Position numbers and translations under genes: made by a program | Origin: RYN-230 sp963723595 | GTDB lineage: Bacteria > Actinomycetota > Actinomycetes > Streptosporangiales > Streptosporangiaceae | Assembly: GCA_963723595.1 (NCBI GenBank) | Contig: CAVRRQ010000003.1 | Location: 186,001 to 250,000, forward strand | Reading direction: 5' to 3' | DNA: 64,000 nucleotides | Part shown: in pieces, positions 49,819-58,898 of the stretch | Numbering within the stretch: the stretch's first letter is position 1 | Layout: each line of letters begins with the position of its first letter | The notes under the pieces: generated by a model | Database searches by the model: none | What the model saw: only the letters and a program-made list of their open reading frames with translations | Told to the model about the DNA's origin: nothing

Positions 49819-52125
49819 CTAGGCGCCCGGTACCGAGGTGGTCTGCGCCGTCATCCACAGCTGGTAGCTGATCGGCCAGGTCGTCGAGGGCGGCTGGGTC
49901 AGATCGTGCGCGTCCTGCGTGGTGACCAGGTCCACGACGCGGCGCGGGGTCGCTCCGTAGGGGATGAGCTCGGCGGGCCGGGTGGCCATCAGGACCGGCT
50001 CCCGGGCCGCGCCCGCGATGCCGCGGATCACCGACTGCACCTGCGCCACCGGAGCCCCGGCCATCACGGCGGCCGGGACGCCGCACATCCCCCTGATCGC
50101 CTGGGCGAACTCGCTGGCGGCCACCCGGTCGAGGATGACCACCGACATCCGGGCACTCATCGCGCCGCACAGCCCCTGGACGGCGGCCGCCTGACCCGCG
50201 CCGGTCCGCGTCACGCCGACCCCGGTGGCGGTGGGCCCGGAATGCCCGGTCCCGGTCCGGGAGAGGCTGATGCCCAGCGTGGTCACGACGGTCGGCACCG
50301 CCATGGCCACCACGAAGAACGCCGCCGCCAGGGCCACGGCCACCCGCCCGGCGCCGCGTTCCCTGGCCCGGCGGTCCAGCCACGCGGCGACCCAGATCCC
50401 GCACAGAATGAACCCGGGCAGGACCACCGGCGCCAGGGTCTGGCTCGCCCACGGCTGGTCCGGGACCGTGTGCGGATCCCAGAGCACGATCACCGTGGTC
50501 CAGGCGAAGATCGCGAGCGGCAGCCCCCAGGCCCGGGCCACGCCGCCGTCGTCGGCCCACCGGAGCAGCGCGCGCACGCACCGCCGGGTGAGCAGGGCCA
50601 TCCCGAAGCCGCCCAGCAGCAGCGCCGGGATGCCGATGTACCAGATGACCCAGTACAGGCTGTCTTCCGCGTACGAGCGCGTCGGCTGGACCGGCAGGCC
50701 CAGCAGCTTCTGCAGCGCGCCGACATACCCGGCGGTGCCCGCCCCCGGGTTCCAGTGCGCGGTCTGCAGCGAAGGGCGGACCAGGAAGGCGATCAGCACC
50801 GCGGCCACGAGCCCGGCGGCCACGTCGGGCACGCGCCATCGCAGCGCACCCTGGGCCGCCCGGCGGATCCAGGCCCGGGCCGGCGTCCAGGCCGTCACCG
50901 CCACGGCGGCCACGGTGGCCAAGGCGGCGGCCAGCGCGATCAGGCTGGCCGGCCGCACCGCGAAGCCCGGGGCGGACAGCGCGGCCGGCGCCACCACCGC
51001 GCTGACCGCGACCCCGTACCCGGCCCCGGCGAGCACGCCGAGCGCCAGCGGCAGGGCCTGCGGCCGCCGGGCGGCGACCAGCAGTCCGGTGAAGGGGATG
51101 AGGGGGATCAGGTCGGGCAGCACGCTGAGCGAGGCCAGCGTGGCCAGCCCCAGGGCCAGCCCGCCCAGCGCCGCGGCGGCCGTGCTGGGCGACAGCCAGT
51201 CCGGCCACCGCAACCGTCCGGGAAAGCTGGTGAGCCAGTCCCGCCCGGGGCTCACCGTCAGCGAGTCAGCCACCAGGCAGAGCCCCCCGAGCAGCAGCAG
51301 CTGGGCCAGCGGCTGGGTGAACGCCGACCGGCTCACGTACTGCTCAGGGAGGGTGACGGCGAGGACCAGGGCCGCGGGAGGCGCCCACTGCGGGCCCGCG
51401 AGCCGCCCGGCCAGGCCGCCGAAGGTCAGCACGGCCAGCGCCCCGAGTACCGGGCTGACCAGGGCGGCGGTGGACATGGCGTGAATCCACCAGCCGCCGG
51501 CCACCACGATGGCCAGCCCCGGCGGAAACTGGGGGGCCAGGCCGCCGTGCGTGGCGGCCAGCCCGGTGCTCGCGAAGGCGAGCCCGGGGTGCGCGCCGCC
51601 GAAGTCGCGCAGCGAGCCGGGGATGGGCAGCGACCCATGGCCCGCGATCCAGTAACCGAGCTGGAAGACCGCGCCCGGCTGCCGCAGCACGATGATCTGC
51701 GGCGAGTTGAACCGCATCTGCCACGCCCCGAACCCGGCCGCGACGACTATCGTGCCCGCCAGTCCCCACCAGCCGGTCCACGCGGGGGCCGTCCGGCCCG
51801 GCCGGCCGGCGCCGGGCGCCGGGACCAGCCGCTGCCCGGGTACCCGGCGCAGTGCGGCGGCGATCAGGATCACGGTCAGCGGCGCGGAGATCAGCAGCGC
51901 GGGGGCGGGCCGCAGCCGGCCGGCCATCAGCAGCGCCGCGCCGGGAATGAGCCAGGCCAGGGCGAGCAGCACGGGCAGCAGGGTGAACTGGGTGAAGCAC
52001 CATCCGGCCCAGGGCACCCGCCGGCCCAGCTTCAGCGTGGTGTCAGGCTCGCGGCTCTCGGCGACTGGGCCGGCCTGACGGGCTCCCGGATGCACGCGTT
52101 CCACTCTAAGCCGGGGCACCGACAT
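49819..52125 (-). CDS. Polyprenyl-phosphate-sugar glycosyltransferase-like membrane protein
   Basis: This large membrane protein (about 768 residues from ATG 52125; an ATG at 52215 would add 30 without membrane character) has some 12-13 helices. The first hydrophilic stretch after helix 3 contains GSLPIPGSLRDFGGAHPGLA and ends near PQFPPGLAIVVAGGWWIHAM, as in GT-C-fold mannosyl/arabinosyltransferase-like actinobacterial proteins. A C-terminal soluble domain (about 640-768: VVILDRVAASEFAQAIRGMC, VPAAVMAGAPVAQVQSVIRG) completes it. Substrate and linkage are unknown. It is divergent from the LCP gene, and both fit wall-polymer assembly. Confidence 0.75.
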   Translation of the reverse strand: MSVPRLRVERVHPGARQAGPVAESREPDTTLKLGRRVPWAGWCFTQFTLLPVLLALAWLIPGAALLMAGRLRPAPALLISAPLTVILIAAALRRVPGQRLVPAPGAGRPGRTAPAWTGWWGLAGTIVVAAGFGAWQMRFNSPQIIVLRQPGAVFQLGYWIAGHGSLPIPGSLRDFGGAHPGLAFASTGLAATHGGLAPQFPPGLAIVVAGGWWIHAMSTAALVSPVLGALAVLTFGGLAGRLAGPQWAPPAALVLAVTLPEQYVSRSAFTQPLAQLLLLGGLCLVADSLTVSPGRDWLTSFPGRLRWPDWLSPSTAAAALGGLALGLATLASLSVLPDLIPLIPFTGLLVAARRPQALPLALGVLAGAGYGVAVSAVVAPAALSAPGFAVRPASLIALAAALATVAAVAVTAWTPARAWIRRAAQGALRWRVPDVAAGLVAAVLIAFLVRPSLQTAHWNPGAGTAGYVGALQKLLGLPVQPTRSYAEDSLYWVIWYIGIPALLLGGFGMALLTRRCVRALLRWADDGGVARAWGLPLAIFAWTTVIVLWDPHTVPDQPWASQTLAPVVLPGFILCGIWVAAWLDRRARERGAGRVAVALAAAFFVVAMAVPTVVTTLGISLSRTGTGHSGPTATGVGVTRTGAGQAAAVQGLCGAMSARMSVVILDRVAASEFAQAIRGMCGVPAAVMAGAPVAQVQSVIRGIAGAAREPVLMATRPAELIPYGATPRRVVDLVTTQDAHDLTQPPSTTWPISYQLWMTAQTTSVPGA

Positions 52126-52248
52126 TCCAGCGGAAGGCGAGGTGACCGATTCATCCCATTGACGCCACATGCGGTAGCCGTTCGGGGAACAATGGGTGTC
52201 ATACCCCCCGCACACCCGCGCAAGCCACGGCCCACGCCACGAGGAGCG

Positions 52249-53974
52249 ATGACCCGCTACGACGACATGGACGAGTCCGGGGGCGGTATCTCAGTATCCG
52301 GGCACGCACCCGGACCGCCGCGGCCGGCACCATCGGACTCCCGCGGGGACACGGACTGGGAGCTGGCCCTCTACGCTCCCGGTCCAGAGGATCAGGGGCC
52401 ACGAACGGACCGTTATAGCGGTTCGGGCGGCGGCTCCGGCGGCGCTCAGCAGGCCGGGGGACGGCCGCGGCCGGCCGCGGCCCAGCTGGCGTGCGATGCT
52501 CGGGGTCGCGGCGATCATCGCCACGTTCGCGGTCGTCGCGACGTCCCTCGTGGCCTACGCCAAGTACCGCGGCGTGGTGGGCAGCATCCACCGGGAGAAC
52601 GTCACCGCGGCGATGCTGGGCAAGCGGCCGCCGTACACCGCGGGCCTCAACATCCTGATCATCGGCTCGGACTCACGTCAGGGCCTGGGCACCAAGTTCG
52701 GGGCAGATGTCGTCGGCGCCCGCTCGGACACCTCGATGCTGCTGCACATCGCCCCGGGGCACACCCGGGCCGACATCATCAGCTTCCCGCGCGACTCGAT
52801 GGTCCCGGTTCTGGCCTGCGCCGACGACAAGCAGGGCCACCCCGGCCAGAGCGCACAGCCCGGAGTGGTCGAGCGGCTCAACGCCACGTTCTCCGCGGGG
52901 GGCGCGCCGTGCCTGTGGAAGACCCTCGAGCAGGAAACCGGCATCCGCATCCAGCACTTCGTGGAAGTGAACTTCGCCGGCTTCCAGTCGATCGTCAACG
53001 ACGTCGGCGGCGTGCCGGTCTGCCTGCCGTTCGCCATCAACAATCCCCAGTCCCGGCTGCACCTGGCGGCGGGCAAGCGCGTGGTCAACGGGGCCCAGGC
53101 GCTGGCGTTCGTCCGGCTCCGGGAGAACATCGGCGAGGGCTCCGACACCCAGCGCATCCAGCGCCAGCAGTACTTCCTGGCCGCGGTCATGCAGAAGCTC
53201 AAGTCGACCAACCTGCTCTCCCAGCCCTCCCGGATCTTCAACGTCGTGCGGGACGTGGCCAAGTCCCTGACCACCGACAGCGGGCTGGACCTCTCCACGA
53301 TGCTGCGCATCGCGAACAGCATGAAGAGCCTGAGCTCGAGTTCGGTGCAGCTGGTCACCGTCCCCGTCGTGCCGTACGCCGGGGATCCCGCCGCCGAGCT
53401 GTCCTGGGAGCAGCCGCAGGCGGCCCGGATGTTCCGGGCCATCGAGGCCGATAAGAATCTGCCCGCCTCGGCCAGATCGAAGGCCAAGGCCAAGGGCAAG
53501 GCCAACGCCCAGGCCAAGGCAGCCACCGTGCAGCCCACGGCCAGCCCGGCCACGGTGCACGTCCAGGTGCTGAACGGATCCGGCGTCACCGGCGTGGCGG
53601 GCACCACGGCCTCGGCCCTGACCGCCAAGGGCTTCACCGTCACCGGCACCGGGCCAGCGGCCAACTACAACTTCACCAGCAGCGTGATCCAGTACTCCTC
53701 GGCGGCCCAGCTGCCGGAGGTCAACACGCTCAAGGCCCTGATCGGCCCGGTCGTCGTGCAGCAGGACCCGGCGCTGGGCACGGGGTCCCTCAACCTGATC
53801 GTCGGGTCGAGTTTCAACGGCCTCGCCGCAGCCGGGGCCGGGCCGGGGTCGAAGTCGTCCGCCAAGGCCCTGGGCAACCTGGCCAAGAGCTACGGCGGCA
53901 TCACCGCGAGCACGAACATCTGCAAGGACTCGGCCGCGTTCGCCGGCCCGGACAACCCGCTGCCCGGGGGCTGA
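52249..53974 (+). CDS. LytR-CpsA-Psr (LCP) family wall-polymer ligase, frameshifted
   Basis: Translation starts at ATG 52249 behind GAGGAG and gives a Gly/Ser/Asp-rich cytoplasmic tail. At G5 (52456-52460) removing one G restores RPRPSWRAMLGVAAIIATFA, the membrane helix, and then the LCP domain: LNILIIGSDSRQGLG, DTSMLLHIAPGHTRADIISF with PRDSMV, FVEVNFAGFQSIVNDVGGVP, and ALAFVRLRENIGEGSDTQRI. The arginines that bind polyprenyl pyrophosphate are present. A LytR_C domain (about 440-540) ends the protein. It should transfer wall polymers from lipid carriers to peptidoglycan. It sits between two GT-C-type membrane protein genes. Confidence 0.85.
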
Positions 53975-53997
53975 TCCGGGGCGCTCAGCCGGAGGCG

Positions 53998-55284
53998 TCA
54001 GGCTGGACTGGGCTGCGCTACGCCGCCATGGGGAGGCGGCCCCCCAGGAGCGTCCTCATCGAGGCGGCCCGGGGAGTGCACCCGCCGCGCGCCCAGCTGC
54101 GACACGATCAGCCACGCCCACAGGCCCAGCGGGTACATGAAGTAACCGAACCGGGTCGCCGGGGCCAGCACGAACATGAGCACCAGCCCGATGATCAGCC
54201 GCCAGGTCGCGGAGGGCACGTTCCGCGGCGGGCGGACCACCAGGGAGATCAGCACCCCGAGGCCCGCCAGGCAGAGCAAGGCCACGGCGATGGTGTGCCC
54301 GGTGGGCCCGGTGTCCGCCAGCACGTGCCCGGGCAGCGGGCTGACGGCCGCGGACTTGATCTTGGCCAGGCCGAGCGGGAACAGGATCGTGTTCTCGACC
54401 AGGGCGTGCGGCCAGACCGCCGCGACCGGCCCGATGATGACGGCCGCGGCGGCGATGGCGGCCAGCATGAACCGCACCACCGCGCGCCTGCCGTCCCGCA
54501 CGGTGAGCATGGTCGCGGCCACGATCAGGGCCGGCCAGGCGGTCGCTTTCGTGGCCGCCGCGACGCCCAGGACCAGCCCGGCCACCACCGGCTGCGGGCG
54601 GCGCCAGAGCAGCGCCAGGCCGAGGCACAGCAGGGCGAGGACGGGGACGTCGGTACCCCCCACCGTCAGCGAGAAAGCGATCACCGGGGTCGCCGTGACG
54701 AGGGCGGTCCAGCGCAGCACGTCGCGGGCCCCGGCGACCGCCAGCGCCGCCGCGAACACGGCCACGAAGCCCAGCGTGAACCAGATCCTCGGGTCGGTGA
54801 CGATCCCCGGGCCCAGCAGCGCCCGCGGCAGCCCGAAAATCGCCATGACCGGCAGGTACGGGTTGTAGATGTTGGGGTCGTGCGAGGCGCTGACCACCGC
54901 CTGGCTCTCGTACGGGGACCCGTGCTCGACCAGCAGCCGGGCGCCCCGGGCGATCACGCCCACCTCAGGCTGCCACCGGCCCTGCTCGGCCAGCAGCATC
55001 AGCGGGGCGACCAGCGCGCCGCCGACCCCCAGGACCAGGGCCAGGTCCACGGCACGGGACGATCTCCAGGCCAGGACCAGCCCGGCGGCCAGTACATACG
55101 CGATGGCGGCGAACAGTCCCCACAGCCGGTGCAGGGAGTCCGTGCTGAACACGCCCATGCCCGCGGCGAACAGGGCGCAGGCAGCGAAAATCGCGGCCAG
55201 CCACAGGCGGGGGATGGTTACTGGCGACCGCCATCCCAGGCCGGGCTGGCCGCAGCGCGGCAGCTCTCGTCTGAGCAGGAGCAT
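53998..55284 (-). CDS. GT87-like mannosyltransferase-type membrane protein
   Basis: From ATG 55284 (GGAGGG 9 bases upstream) the product is 428 residues with about ten to eleven membrane helices. An outer loop after helix 3 with GSPYESQAVVSASHDPNIYN and YLPVMAIFGLPRALLGPG carries the Asp-containing catalytic loop type of GT-C enzymes using polyprenyl-phosphate mannose. The C-terminus is Pro-rich and cytoplasmic. It resembles glycosyltransferase 87 family proteins of actinobacteria, where they extend mannans or arabinans. It is convergent with the LCP gene, 23 bases from stop to stop. Confidence 0.75.
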   Translation of the reverse strand: MLLLRRELPRCGQPGLGWRSPVTIPRLWLAAIFAACALFAAGMGVFSTDSLHRLWGLFAAIAYVLAAGLVLAWRSSRAVDLALVLGVGGALVAPLMLLAEQGRWQPEVGVIARGARLLVEHGSPYESQAVVSASHDPNIYNPYLPVMAIFGLPRALLGPGIVTDPRIWFTLGFVAVFAAALAVAGARDVLRWTALVTATPVIAFSLTVGGTDVPVLALLCLGLALLWRRPQPVVAGLVLGVAAATKATAWPALIVAATMLTVRDGRRAVVRFMLAAIAAAAVIIGPVAAVWPHALVENTILFPLGLAKIKSAAVSPLPGHVLADTGPTGHTIAVALLCLAGLGVLISLVVRPPRNVPSATWRLIIGLVLMFVLAPATRFGYFMYPLGLWAWLIVSQLGARRVHSPGRLDEDAPGGPPPHGGVAQPSPA

Positions 55285-55352
55285 AGAGATAAACCCTCCA
55301 CGGGGTGATCCTAGCCTTCGGCCCCTGCGGCGCTGCGCCGGCACCCCGGAGC

Positions 55353-56627
55353 TCAGCCGCCCAGACTAGGCCGGTGAACACCCCGGGGCCGCGCCCGGGT
55401 CACCAGCCAGCTGGCCAGGCTGCCCGAGCAGACCAGCCACAGCAGGTACACGGTGAGGGCCAGATAGATGAGCGTGCCCACGCCGAGCATGGCGCCCACC
55501 CCGGCCGCCAGCATCCGGCCTTCCCAGCCGATCCCGCCGCGGGGATCGCCCGCGGGCATCGGAATCCGGGCCCGGTAAGCGGCGTCCAGCTGGCGCACGG
55601 CGACCAGCCCGATCAGGGCGAAGACCAGCGGCCCGGGCACCCCCTTGGCGAAGCCGAGCGCGGCCAGGTAGGCGTACTGCCCGGCCTGGATGACCAGGGG
55701 CGTCAGCCAGTCCAGCGGTCCGTCGTGCGGATGCGCGGAGCCCGGTGCGGCGAGCAGCATCGCGGCCACCGGGGTGAGCAGGACCAGGCCGGCCAGGCCG
55801 TGCAGGCCCAGCGTGGCCAGCAGGACGGTCGCAGTCAGCCCGGCCACGGCCGGGGGCAGCGGGACCAGCTGCCCGCGGACGACCGCGCCGGCGAACCGGG
55901 CGATCGGGCCGTCATCGCGGGCGGCCGCCAGGCCGGCCGGGGACAGCCGCTCCGGCGCATCGCGCTGGGTATCGCGCTCGGTATCGCCCTGGGCGCGGGA
56001 TGGCCTGCTCCCCAGCCGGGGCCCGGCCACCGCCCACGCCAGCGCGACCGCGCCCCACCAGGTGAGGACGAGCAGGGACATGCGGGTCCCGTAGACCGCC
56101 GCGGTCACGGTGATGACGACGGCCCGCTCCCCCGCGGGCAGCGCGGGGACGCGCGTGGCCAGGACGGCCAGGGCCCGGCCCGGCCGCCTGGGCTCCTCCC
56201 CCGGCGGGTCCCCTGGGCGCGCGGAGGCCGCCGGGCGGGCCGGGCGGATCAGCCGGGTCGCCTTCCGCATGCCGAGCAGCACCGCCGCCGCGGTGGCCAG
56301 GGCCCAGACCCGCCGCTCCCCGGGCGCCGCGCCCGCCGCCAGTCCCGCGTACACGGCGAGCTCACCCGCCAGGGCGCAGATGCTGGCCAGCCAGCCGTCG
56401 AACGCACCGACGGCCAGCTGCCCGCCCACCCGCCGGGCCAGGTACCCGCCGCCCAGGGCGGCGCCACCGGCCAGCGCGGTGAGCGGCGTGCCCGCGCTGA
56501 ACCACACCGCGGCGCACAGGGCGCAGGCCAGTTCGATGCCGGTCACGGAGGTGCGGGCCACGGCCCGGCGGCTGGCCCAGACGGCCACGCGCCGGGGCAG
56601 CACCACCACGGCCGTGGCTACCGTCAT
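55353..56627 (-). CDS. DUF5941-type membrane protein
   Basis: The 424-residue membrane protein begins at ATG 56627 (GGAGA 6 bases upstream). It has about seven to nine helices, a long Pro/Arg/Asp linker in the middle (about 130-150 and 210-240), and the end block GDPRGGIGWEGRMLAAGVGA with MLGVGTLIYLALTVYLLWLV that I associate with DUF5941. In other actinobacteria this domain is fused to or near an IspD/TarI-like cytidylyltransferase and a CDP-alcohol phosphatidyltransferase, and here the cytidylyltransferase gene is divergent, 96 bases away. A role in an unknown phospholipid or polyol-phosphate pathway is inference. Confidence 0.75.
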   Translation of the reverse strand: MTVATAVVVLPRRVAVWASRRAVARTSVTGIELACALCAAVWFSAGTPLTALAGGAALGGGYLARRVGGQLAVGAFDGWLASICALAGELAVYAGLAAGAAPGERRVWALATAAAVLLGMRKATRLIRPARPAASARPGDPPGEEPRRPGRALAVLATRVPALPAGERAVVITVTAAVYGTRMSLLVLTWWGAVALAWAVAGPRLGSRPSRAQGDTERDTQRDAPERLSPAGLAAARDDGPIARFAGAVVRGQLVPLPPAVAGLTATVLLATLGLHGLAGLVLLTPVAAMLLAAPGSAHPHDGPLDWLTPLVIQAGQYAYLAALGFAKGVPGPLVFALIGLVAVRQLDAAYRARIPMPAGDPRGGIGWEGRMLAAGVGAMLGVGTLIYLALTVYLLWLVCSGSLASWLVTRARPRGVHRPSLGG

Positions 56628-56711
56628 GTCCGTCTCCGGTGCTCAGGGTGTCGGGTGGCTCATGAGCAAGTGCCGCGACTGCGCGGGGAACCCCTGCCTG
56701 TCGTACCCGGG

Positions 56712-56717
56712 TAGAGT
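56712..56717 (+). promoter_or_regulatory. Leaderless -10 box for the IspD/TarI-like gene
   Basis: TAGAGT (TANNNT) ends 6 bases before ATG 56724. There is no Shine-Dalgarno sequence between them, so the mRNA is probably leaderless. A -35 is not evident. Confidence 0.5.
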
Positions 56718-56723
56718 CCGCTC

Positions 56724-57431
56724 ATGCGAACGGTGGCTGTGGTGCTGGCGGCCGGGTCGGGGGCGCGTTTCGGCGCCGCGCTCCCCAAGCAGCTGCTCCC
56801 GCTGGCCGGGCGGGCCCTGCTGGAGCATTCGGTCGCCGCGTTCGACCAGGCCCCGGGCGTGGACGCCACCCTGGTCGTGATGGCCCCCGGGCACGCGGCG
56901 CACGTCCGTGAACTGCTGGCCGCGGGCGGCTACCGCAAGGTGACCGGGATCATCGAGGGCGGGGCGACCCGGCCCGAGTCGACCCGCCGGGCGATCGCCG
57001 CGCTGGGGCCGGCCGAGGGCAACGTGCTGTTCCACGACGCGGCCCGCCCGCTGCTGGACCAGGCCACGATCGCCGGCTGCCTGCGCGCCCTGGAGACGTA
57101 CGAGGCCGTCGGGGTGGCGGTGCCGGCCTCCGACACGATCGTGGTGGTCGAGGACGGCCTGATGACCGGGATGCCGCACCGTGAGACGCTGCGCCGCTGC
57201 CAGACCCCGCAGGGGTTCCGGCTGTCGGTCATCCGCAAGGCTCACGAGCTGGCGCTGGCCGACCCCGCGTTCGCGGACCTGACCGCGACCGACGACTGCG
57301 GCGTGGTCCTGCGGTACCTGCCCGGCGTGCCGGTCGCCGTGGTCCCCGGCAGCGAGCGCAACATCAAGATCACGTATCCAGGGGATCTCAGCATCGCCGA
57401 AGTCCTGCTCAGCGTCACCGAAGATCAGTGA
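56724..57431 (+). CDS. IspD/TarI-like cytidylyltransferase
   Basis: The 235-residue protein is a CTP-dependent nucleotidyltransferase: VVLAAGSGARFGAALPKQLL is the CTP loop, GATRPESTRRAIAAL the R-x-x-S block, VLFHDAARPLL the metal-binding segment, and TPQGFRLSVIRKAHE with a late TDDCGVVL complete it. IspD makes CDP-methylerythritol for isoprenoids; TarI makes CDP-ribitol for wall polymers. With no other MEP-pathway genes here and DUF5941 next door, a CDP-polyol role is at least as likely as IspD. It starts leaderless at ATG 56724 and is convergent with the aminotransferase gene. Confidence 0.85.
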   Translation: MRTVAVVLAAGSGARFGAALPKQLLPLAGRALLEHSVAAFDQAPGVDATLVVMAPGHAAHVRELLAAGGYRKVTGIIEGGATRPESTRRAIAALGPAEGNVLFHDAARPLLDQATIAGCLRALETYEAVGVAVPASDTIVVVEDGLMTGMPHRETLRRCQTPQGFRLSVIRKAHELALADPAFADLTATDDCGVVLRYLPGVPVAVVPGSERNIKITYPGDLSIAEVLLSVTEDQ

Positions 57432-57442
57432 CGCCGGGCACA

Positions 57443-58825
57443 TCAGTGACGGCGCGCACTGACCGCCTGCTTCACGAGGGTCTGGCCGAAGTCCCAGATC
57501 AGCCCGCTGCCCCGGCTGGCGTCGTCCATGACCTCCACGAACGCGTCCCGGAACAGGTCCACTTCCTTCTCGCCGATGGTCAGCGGGGGCAGCAGCTTGA
57601 TCACTTCCACGTTGTCCGCCGCGACCTGGGTCAGGATGTGGTGCCGCTGGAACAGCGCGACCACCACCGTCTGCGCGAACAGTCCGTGCCGGGCCGCCTG
57701 GAGCACGTTCCACGCCGCCCGTGACCGCATGGCCTTCGGCCGCCCGAACTCCAGCCCGATCATCAGCCCGCGCCCCCGCACCTCGGCCAGCAGCTCGTAC
57801 TTGTCCACCAGCAGCTGCAGCGCCTCCCGGAGCAGGGCGCCGGTCTGCTCGGCGTTCTCCACCAGCTTCTCGTCGTCGATGACCGCGAGCGACGCCAGGC
57901 CGGCCGTCATCGCGGCCGCGTTGGAGCCGAACGTGGAATCGTGCACCAGCACCCGGTCGATCGAGGAGTAGACCTTGTCGAAGATCCAGCCCTTGGCCAG
58001 CGTGGCCCCGACGGGGATGAACCCGCCGGACAGGGCCTTGGCCACGGTCACGATGTCCGGCTCGGCGTCATCGTGCTGGTAGGCGAAGAACCGGCCGGTC
58101 CTTCCCACTCCGCACTGCACCTCGTCACAGATCAGCAGGGCGCCGTGCTCGTGCAGCAGGGCCTGGGCCGCGGCCAGGAAGCCCGGCGGGGCCACCGCGA
58201 CGCCCTTGCCCTGCACCGGCTCGATGAGGAAGCCGGCCACGTCGCCTTTCCGGAGCTCGGCTTCGAGGGCCTCCAGGTCACCGAACGGGATCATCGTGTC
58301 CGGGAGCAGCGGGCCGAAGCCCTTGCGGAACTCCGCTGACCCGTTCGCGGACAGCGAGCCGATCGTGAGCCCGTGGTAAGCGTGGTCGCAGTAGATGATC
58401 CGCTGCCGCCCGGTCGCGTACCGGGCGAACTTCAGCGCCGCTTCCACTGCCTCGGTGCCGCTGTTGCAGAAGTAGACCCGGTCCAGTCCGGGGGCCTTGG
58501 CCAGCAGCCGCTCCGCGAGCAGACCGGGCAGCAGCGGGGTGTCGAACTGGACCAGGTCGGCGAGCTCGGCGTCCAGCATGTCGTGCAGGGCGTTGCGCAC
58601 CACGGGGTGGTTGCGGCCGAGGCTGAACACCCCGAATCCGGACAGGAAGTCGGCGTAGGCCGTGCCATCGGCGTCGTAGAGGTAGGCGCCTTCCGCGCGC
58701 TCGTACAGGCGGTCGAAGCCGATGGCGTGCAGCATCCGGGGCAGCTGGGGGTTCAGGTGCTGGCCGGCGAGGGCGTAGCCCTCCCCGTGCCGGGCAGCGA
58801 GAAGCTCCGACAAGTCGAAAACCAT
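57443..58825 (-). CDS. Class III PLP-dependent aminotransferase
   Basis: The 460-residue enzyme from ATG 58825 has fold type I class III features: YLYDADGTAYADFLSGFGVF, VYFCNSGTEAVEAALKFARY (pyridoxal phosphate binding), HAYHGLTIGSLSANG, ALLICDEVQCGVGRTG with the Asp that binds the ring nitrogen, and the Schiff-base Lys263 in VTVAKALSGGFIPVGA. It converts an omega-amino group or a diamine using 2-oxoglutarate or pyruvate; the substrate is unknown. No clear ribosome site precedes the start. It lies downstream of phoH on the same strand and convergent with the cytidylyltransferase gene. Confidence 0.92.
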   Translation of the reverse strand: MVFDLSELLAARHGEGYALAGQHLNPQLPRMLHAIGFDRLYERAEGAYLYDADGTAYADFLSGFGVFSLGRNHPVVRNALHDMLDAELADLVQFDTPLLPGLLAERLLAKAPGLDRVYFCNSGTEAVEAALKFARYATGRQRIIYCDHAYHGLTIGSLSANGSAEFRKGFGPLLPDTMIPFGDLEALEAELRKGDVAGFLIEPVQGKGVAVAPPGFLAAAQALLHEHGALLICDEVQCGVGRTGRFFAYQHDDAEPDIVTVAKALSGGFIPVGATLAKGWIFDKVYSSIDRVLVHDSTFGSNAAAMTAGLASLAVIDDEKLVENAEQTGALLREALQLLVDKYELLAEVRGRGLMIGLEFGRPKAMRSRAAWNVLQAARHGLFAQTVVVALFQRHHILTQVAADNVEVIKLLPPLTIGEKEVDLFRDAFVEVMDDASRGSGLIWDFGQTLVKQAVSARRH

Positions 58826-58898
58826 GTGGAGTAGTCTGCCGACTTGCCGGGGCCTCCCGCTACCCGGGGCTGTTACAAACGTGAGTCCGCCGCGCCCG

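Noticed and set aside
49609..53454. Very long plus-strand open frame of about 1280 codons
   Set aside because: Most of it is antisense to the GT-C-type membrane protein and is Arg/Gly/His/Gln-rich. Only its last part, from 52249, is the genuine N-terminal tail of the LCP protein.
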